A stretch of 64,000 nucleotides of DNA from Nisaea sp. (GTDB lineage: Bacteria > Pseudomonadota > Alphaproteobacteria > Thalassobaculales > Thalassobaculaceae). The stretch spans positions 18,636 to 82,635 of the forward strand of contig NZ_JAEPQA010000023.1 of NCBI RefSeq assembly GCF_017640745.1. The letters are read 5' to 3'. Positions within the stretch are counted from its first letter, which is position 1. The number at the start of each line of letters is the position of its first letter. The notes below the pieces were generated by a model. That model was not told where the DNA came from, made no database searches, and saw only the letters and a list, made by a program, of their open reading frames with translations. The position numbers and the translations under genes were made by a program. This document shows, piece by piece, positions 59,499-64,000 of the stretch.

Positions 59499-61221
59499 GT
59501 GCTTTATTCCCTTTGGGTTCGGGGATCTTCACCATGAGAGCGCGGCGGATTTCGGGCGCATCCTCGTCAACCGGCGCCACATTCAGCAGCGGTGCGGCGC
59601 GCTCGACGATCCGTTTCACCGCCGGAGCGGCGACCCAGCCGCCGGTGGCGTATCCGAACGAGCTCTTGTTGCCTTTCGGCTCGTCCACCATGGCCAGCAC
59701 CACGTAGCGCGGAGCCGTCACCGGGAAGACGCCGACGAAGGAAGACAGCAGGGCCTTGCGGCGATAGGCGCCGCCCTGGCCCGGTTTCTCCGCGGTGCCG
59801 GTCTTGCCGCCGACGAGATAGCCTTCGGCGGAAGCGTTACGGCCGGTGCCGTTCTCGACCACGAGACGCAGCAGCCGGCGGACGGCCGCGGAGGTTTCTT
59901 CCTTGATGATCCGTTCGCCGACCAGCAACTCGTCGCTGGCGCGGCGGAGCAGGGTCGCGGGGCGGTGGATACCACCATTGACCATGGCCGCAACCCCGTT
60001 CGCGAGATGCACGGGGCTGACCGCGATGCCGTGGCCGAAGGAGATCGTCATGGTGTTGATCGGACGCCAGGGGCTCGGCGCCATCGGGAACCCGCGTTCC
60101 GGCAGTTCGATCGCGGAAGCCTTTAGAAAGCCGAGCTTTTCCATGAAGGCGCGCTGACGTTCTCCGCCGACATCGAGCGCCATCTTCACCGACCCGACGT
60201 TTGACGAGTACATGAAGATTTCAGGCACCGAGAGCCAGCGGTTCTTGGCGTGATAGTCGCTGATGGTGAAGCGCGCGATCCGAATCGGCTTGCTCGCGTC
60301 GTAGCCGCCGGAGAGCGAGGTGGTGCCGTAATCGAGCGCCATCGCCGTGTTAAAGATCTTGAAGGTCGAGCCCATCTCGTAGACGCCGAGCGAGGCCCGG
60401 TTGAAGAGGGCGTCGTCGGAGATCTGGTCGCGCCGGTTCGGGTCGAAATCCGGCAGCGAGACCATGGCCACGATCTCGGAGGTGTCGGTGTCGAGCACGA
60501 TGCCGGCAGCGCCGATACCATCGAAGGCGTCGATCTGGGTCTGCAGTTCCTCGCGCAGGATGTGCTGCACGCGCAGGTCGATGGAAAGCCGCAGCGGCTC
60601 GCTGCCGTCGCGGAGCAGGGAGTCGTGGGACTTCTCGATCCCGGAAAGTCCGATATCGTCGAAACCCGCGCGGCCGATGATATGGGCGGTCAGCCGGCCC
60701 TGCGGATAGATCCGCTTGCTTTCCTTCTGGAAATAGAGCCCCGGCACGCCCAGCCTGTTGATGTCGTACTGCTGACGCGGCGTGAGGTTGCGCTTGATCC
60801 AGATGAACCGCTTGTCGGACGCCAGCTTTGCGAGCAGGTCTTCGCGCTCCAGTTCCGGAAGCACAGTACGCAGCTTGTCGGCCGCTTCCACCGGATCCAT
60901 GACGCTCTTCGGGTCGGCATAGAGCGACGGGACCGAAAGCGTGGTCGCCAGCAGCATGCCGTTGCGGTCGACGATGTCGGCGCGGCCGGTCTTGTGCGCG
61001 AGATTGCTGCTTTCCTGTGCGAGGTTCGGTTCGGCGCCGCGGTCGAAGACGGAAACGTCTACCACCCGCGCCGCGATCACGCAGAAGGCGAGGGCAAAGA
61101 CGGAGCCGGCGATCAGCAACCGGGTGCGGCCCTGTTCCAGAGCCTGCCGTCCGGTGCCTTCGATCCGTACCGTCTTGTCCGGCTTCGGGATGTCGTTGAT
61201 ATCGATCCGGGTATGGGTCAT
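59485..61221 (-). CDS. ftsI: Septal transpeptidase FtsI (PBP3)
   Basis: A 578-residue class B penicillin-binding protein. One N-terminal span (about residues 33-52), a pedestal domain starting DIVDRNGMLLATTLSVPSLYADP, and a transpeptidase domain. Active-site motifs: the catalytic Ser in GSTFKIF (SxxK), SSN in FMYSSNVGSVK and KTG in VGGKTGTAEKPG. It cross-links septal peptidoglycan with FtsW. The ATG at 61221 gives the usual cytoplasmic N-terminus; a longer frame is rejected. Confidence 0.97.
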   Translation of the reverse strand: MTHTRIDINDIPKPDKTVRIEGTGRQALEQGRTRLLIAGSVFALAFCVIAARVVDVSVFDRGAEPNLAQESSNLAHKTGRADIVDRNGMLLATTLSVPSLYADPKSVMDPVEAADKLRTVLPELEREDLLAKLASDKRFIWIKRNLTPRQQYDINRLGVPGLYFQKESKRIYPQGRLTAHIIGRAGFDDIGLSGIEKSHDSLLRDGSEPLRLSIDLRVQHILREELQTQIDAFDGIGAAGIVLDTDTSEIVAMVSLPDFDPNRRDQISDDALFNRASLGVYEMGSTFKIFNTAMALDYGTTSLSGGYDASKPIRIARFTISDYHAKNRWLSVPEIFMYSSNVGSVKMALDVGGERQRAFMEKLGFLKASAIELPERGFPMAPSPWRPINTMTISFGHGIAVSPVHLANGVAAMVNGGIHRPATLLRRASDELLVGERIIKEETSAAVRRLLRLVVENGTGRNASAEGYLVGGKTGTAEKPGQGGAYRRKALLSSFVGVFPVTAPRYVVLAMVDEPKGNKSSFGYATGGWVAAPAVKRIVERAAPLLNVAPVDEDAPEIRRALMVKIPEPKGNKALASF

Positions 61222-61589
61222 TGCGGCGCTCCCACGGTCACCGGGCGGGCCATCGGCAGGACGATGCCGCCGATATGTGCGGCCTCCGTCAGCGGCGCCT
61301 CGCCGTCGCTGTTGAGCGGCTGCGGCAGCATGTCGAGGGTGGCGCGCTGCAGGCGGTCCGCCGGACGCTCCTCGCTGAACTCGCGGATCAGCCGTTCGAG
61401 CCGCTCGGGGCGGTTCAGGTAGCTCCATTCGGCCTTGAGCACCTGGATCGCTTCCTGATTGTCGAGAATTTCGCTGTGCAGGGCGTTCAGCCGGTCCTCG
61501 CGCTCCTGGACCTCGTGCTTGACGAGGAAGAGCGTGATCCCGGCGCAGGTCGCGAGCAGCAGCCAGAGGGCGGTGGAGCGGCGCACCAT
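61218..61589 (-). CDS. ftsL: Cell division protein FtsL
   Basis: A 123-residue bitopic protein. One span at residues 7-22 (ALWLLLATCAGITLFLV) is followed by a coiled coil (HEVQEREDRLNALHSEILDNQEAIQVLKAEWSYLNRPERLERL), the FtsL pattern. The ~40-residue Pro-rich tail is typical of alphaproteobacteria. Its start overlaps the rsmH stop (TAATG), and its end overlaps ftsI by four bases. Confidence 0.92.
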   Translation of the reverse strand: MVRRSTALWLLLATCAGITLFLVKHEVQEREDRLNALHSEILDNQEAIQVLKAEWSYLNRPERLERLIREFSEERPADRLQRATLDMLPQPLNSDGEAPLTEAAHIGGIVLPMARPVTVGAPQ

Positions 61590-62557
61590 TACGCGGCCTC
61601 CCTGTCGTCCCAGGCCGGCGCATCGGTACGCTCGGCAACGCGCAGCCGCGCGGAGCGGGCCCGCGGATTGCGCTTTTCCTCTTCCGCGCCGGGGCCGATC
61701 GGCTTGCGCGTGATCTCTATGAAGCTCGGCGCCGGGCCGGTCTCGCCGGTTTCCGGAACGTGGCGGGAGGGCCGCGCGGTCTTGCCGGCACGGGTGCGGA
61801 TGAAGGTCTTGACCCGGCGGTCTTCCAGGCTGTGGAAGGAAACCACGGCGAGGCGGCCGCCCGGACAAAGTATCCGTTCGGCGGCGGCGAGCCCGCGGTC
61901 GAGTTCGCCGAGTTCGTCGTTCACATGGATGCGCAGCGCCTGGAAGGTCCGGGTCGCGGGATCGATCGTGTCCTTGCCGCGGGCGCGCGGCACCACCCCC
62001 CGGACGATCTCAGCGAGCTGGGAGGTCCGAAGGATGGCGCCGCTGGTCCGTGCCAGGACGATGGCTTTGGCGATGCGGCGGGAGTGCCGCTCTTCGCCGA
62101 GCCGGTAGATCAGGTTGGCGAGGTTCTGCTCGCTCTCGGTATTGACGACATCGGCGGCGCTCGGCCCCGACTTCTCCATCCGCATGTCGAGCGGGCCGTC
62201 CTCGCGGAAGGAGAAGCCGCGCGCCGCCTCGTCGATCTGCGGCGAGGAGACGCCGATATCGAGCGCGACGCCGTCGACATGGCCGATGCCCGCCTCATCG
62301 AGCAGGCTGTCCATGTCGCCGAAACGGCCCTGGATCAGGGTCAGGCGGTCGCCGAAACGTTCGATCAGGGCCTGGCCGCGCGCGATGGCGTCCGGGTCGC
62401 GATCAATCGCGACGACCTTGCAGTTCGCAGCCTCGAGAATGGCGGTCGTGTAGCCGCCCGCGCCGAACGTGCCGTCGAGGAAGGTCTTGCCGTCGGCGAT
62501 CCTCAGGGCGTCGACGACCTCGTCGCGGAGCACGGGGATGTGCACCGCGCCGCTCAT
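61589..62557 (-). CDS. rsmH: 16S rRNA (cytosine1402-N4)-methyltransferase RsmH
   Basis: A 322-residue SAM methyltransferase (MraW). [25 protein letters not shown] (SAM motif I), [60 protein letters not shown] and [16 protein letters not shown] are all canonical. It modifies C1402 in the ribosomal P site. Coupled to mraZ by a four-base overlap. Confidence 0.97.
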   Translation of the reverse strand: MSGAVHIPVLRDEVVDALRIADGKTFLDGTFGAGGYTTAILEAANCKVVAIDRDPDAIARGQALIERFGDRLTLIQGRFGDMDSLLDEAGIGHVDGVALDIGVSSPQIDEAARGFSFREDGPLDMRMEKSGPSAADVVNTESEQNLANLIYRLGEERHSRRIAKAIVLARTSGAILRTSQLAEIVRGVVPRARGKDTIDPATRTFQALRIHVNDELGELDRGLAAAERILCPGGRLAVVSFHSLEDRRVKTFIRTRAGKTARPSRHVPETGETGPAPSFIEITRKPIGPGAEEEKRNPRARSARLRVAERTDAPAWDDREAA

Positions 62558-63015
62558 TTGTCGCTCCCGCGCCCGGCCATCGGCAAGGTGATGCCGCGGT
62601 CGCGTGCGCGCTTGCGTTTCTCGTCCCGGTGCGCCGCATAGGCGTCCGGTTCCCAGAGCTGGAAGGACTTACCGAGGCCGACGAACATGATGGTGTCGGA
62701 GATGCCTGCATAGTCGAGCAGGTCCTTCGGCATCATCACGCGGCCATCGCCGTCGATGGTGAGCTGCCGCGCGTCGGCGAGAATGGTCTGCAGATCCTCG
62801 GCTTCTTCGGAGAAGGCGTCGAGCCGGTCGATGGAGTCGACCATTTCCTGAATGCGTTCGTCGCCGCAGCCATCGATGCAGGGGTGCTTGAAGGACGGGT
62901 AGAGGATCAGGCCGGAGGAAGCCTGCCGTTCGAGGACGCTGCGGAAGGACGCCGGAACGGACACGCGGCCCTTCCGGTCAACCTTGTTCGCAAATGTGGA
63001 CAGAAAAACTGCCAC
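62554..63015 (-). CDS. mraZ: Transcriptional regulator MraZ
   Basis: A 153-residue protein with two AbrB-like SpoVT domains. The first is [23 protein letters not shown] (DxKGRVxxP), the second [19 protein letters not shown] (DxxGRxxxP). MraZ represses its own dcw promoter by binding repeated TGGG-type elements. The start is GTG at 63015, with GGGGG five bases upstream; a longer frame to 63153 is disfavoured because it adds ~46 residues absent from the family. First gene of the dcw cluster. A TGGGA array lies 148-192 bases upstream. Confidence 0.93.
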   Translation of the reverse strand: MAVFLSTFANKVDRKGRVSVPASFRSVLERQASSGLILYPSFKHPCIDGCGDERIQEMVDSIDRLDAFSEEAEDLQTILADARQLTIDGDGRVMMPKDLLDYAGISDTIMFVGLGKSFQLWEPDAYAAHRDEKRKRARDRGITLPMAGRGSDK

Positions 63016-63162
63016 GACGTCCCCCGTTTCAATCCGGTCTTCCGCGTCCGGAAGCCCGTTCCACCCAGAAGCCGGAACCGTTGCGGTCCGGCCTTGTGTC
63101 CATCCGTCCAGGGCCGGTGCCTTGCTGCCATGGAGTCGACATGGGAGTGGCACGGTCCCTTA

Positions 63163-63207
63163 TGGGATATAATGGGATATCATGGGAAAAACTGGAGTGC
63201 AATGGGA
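63163..63207 (+). promoter_or_regulatory. MraZ-type operator: TGGGA direct repeats with 10-bp period
   Basis: TGGGA occurs at 63163, 63173, 63183 and 63203, with a degenerate TGGAG at 63193, all exactly ten bases apart. Repeats of TGGGN separated by five bases are the known MraZ target in E. coli. The array is upstream of mraZ, on the opposite strand to the coding sense. A weak TTGCAC-N17-TATCCC promoter-like pair on the minus strand overlaps it, fitting autorepression. Confidence 0.75.
63174..63202 (-). promoter_or_regulatory. Possible mraZ promoter overlapping the TGGGA array
   Basis: TTGCAC (63197-63202) and TATCCC (63174-63179) on the minus strand, 17 bases apart. The -10 is poor, so this is a weak candidate supported mainly by position. 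Confidence 0.25.
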
Positions 63208-63341
63208 ATATGGCGGGAAACCGCGGTATTCGCGGTGTTTTTATTGTGATTTTTGAAGGATTTAAGATTAACGAACAGAACTCGCTGAACAGTTGCGGTT
63301 CTGCCGGAAAAGCGCTGCAAAGGGAAATACCCGCCGGGGCA

Positions 63342-63369
63342 ATATTAGTTATTTGTTCTTGATTTGTTC
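63342..63369 (-). promoter_or_regulatory. LexA-type SOS box overlapping a putative promoter, upstream of mraZ
   Basis: GTTC (63355-63358), exactly seven bases, GTTC (63366-63369): the alphaproteobacterial LexA consensus GTTC-N7-GTTC. On the minus strand a TAATAT -10-like hexamer (63342-63347) lies seven bases downstream, so bound LexA would cover the -35 to -17 region of a transcript running into mraZ after a ~320-base leader. The box may also be chance. Confidence 0.45.
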
Positions 63370-63435
63370 TTTTTGTGATGGACTTGTTCCGTGTGAGAAA
63401 TCTCTCACCATCGCCGGTGTCGGTGGGAAATTACG

Positions 63436-63826
<391 letters not shown>

Positions 63827-63833
63827 GCGCTAG

Positions 63834-63862
63834 AGATAGGGGCGGGATGTGCCGGAGGTCAA
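63834..63862 (-). promoter_or_regulatory. rnpB promoter
   Basis: On the minus strand TTGACC (63857-63862), a 17-base spacer and CTATCT (63834-63839) are followed after seven bases by the predicted RNA 5' end at about 63826. This is a near-consensus housekeeping promoter. Confidence 0.8.
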
Positions 63863-64000
63863 GCAACGCTGCCGATGCGGCGCAATAAATGTCGCGGGGA
63901 AGGAAAATTGCCCCTGTATCGGCGGTTAGGATCGCCGCGATTGATTTGCGCGGTCGCCGGCTTCATTAAGGAAGCCGGATCGCATTTGCCGTTTGTTCCC

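Larger units (their letters stand above)
63016..63435. other. mraZ-rnpB intergenic region
   Basis: 420 bases without a protein gene. It contains the TGGGA array, the GTTC-N7-GTTC box, a cluster of further GTTC words on the minus strand near 63270-63300, and a small hairpin GTGAGA-AATC-TCTCAC (63393-63408) just past the rnpB 3' end. The middle part is AT-rich, as promoter regions usually are here. Confidence 0.6.

Overview
The window is GC-rich DNA densely packed with genes on both strands, from an alphaproteobacterium, most probably a free-living Rhodospirillales-type organism. The signs are hisZ next to purA, an RpoH with its typical RpoH box, a DUF1127 protein, a meso-DAP type MurE, the full dcw cluster, 86-bp alphaproteobacterial palindromes of the CGTCATCCCGG type, and a GTTC-N7-GTTC (alphaproteobacterial LexA) motif. 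The lineage below class level is inference.

Layout. 1-2.9 kb: 3' end of a hydantoinase/oxoprolinase gene, an isochorismatase-fold hydrolase with Gly in place of the catalytic Cys, and a flavoprotein dehydrogenase, translationally coupled. 3-9.5 kb: MFS transporter, hisZ, purA, then a degenerate protein kinase and a small membrane protein. 9.5-15.4 kb: rpoH and rluD (minus), then a plus-strand operon of two paralogous small proteins, a threonine aldolase-like enzyme, a class III CoA-transferase and a CitE-like lyase. 15.4-16.4 kb: a GIY-YIG gene between two inverted 86-bp palindromes, a YggT-like protein and strong terminators. 16.4-22.2 kb: a two-subunit sodium:solute symporter (minus, with an EF-hand-like loop) divergent from a hypothetical protein, a membrane-anchored DnaQ-fold exonuclease and a CBS/nucleotidyltransferase protein. 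22.3-30.9 kb: ettA, mlaC, mlaA, a TPR membrane protein, a BASS-type permease, a hotdog thioesterase and a ClC protein. 31-38.3 kb: uvrD/pcrA helicase, prmA, a DUF1127 protein, an Xaa-Pro aminopeptidase, an enoyl-CoA hydratase and a DHCW cupin. 38.4 kb: a previously unannotated-looking 27-codon membrane peptide gene with an FNR-type box and its own terminator.

38.8-63.0 kb is one minus-strand run. In transcription order it is mraZ, rsmH, ftsL, ftsI, murE, murF, mraY, murD, ftsW, murG, murC, murB, ddl, ftsQ, ftsA, ftsZ, lpxC, bamD, recN, ligA. It covers peptidoglycan precursor synthesis, septal synthesis and the Z-ring, then lipid A and outer-membrane assembly, then DNA repair. Most junctions from mraZ to ftsA are overlaps of 1-14 bases. 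The leader upstream of mraZ carries a 10-bp periodic TGGGA array (MraZ-type operator) and a perfect GTTC-N7-GTTC motif. Upstream of that is rnpB (RNase P RNA, minus strand) with a clear promoter.

No tRNA, rRNA, CRISPR array, prophage or insertion sequence was found. The most interesting items are the 27-aa FNR-box peptide gene, the symporter/exonuclease/nucleotidyltransferase neighbourhood, the pseudokinase pair with its five-codon leader, the palindrome-flanked GIY-YIG unit, and the two operator-like signals in front of the dcw cluster.
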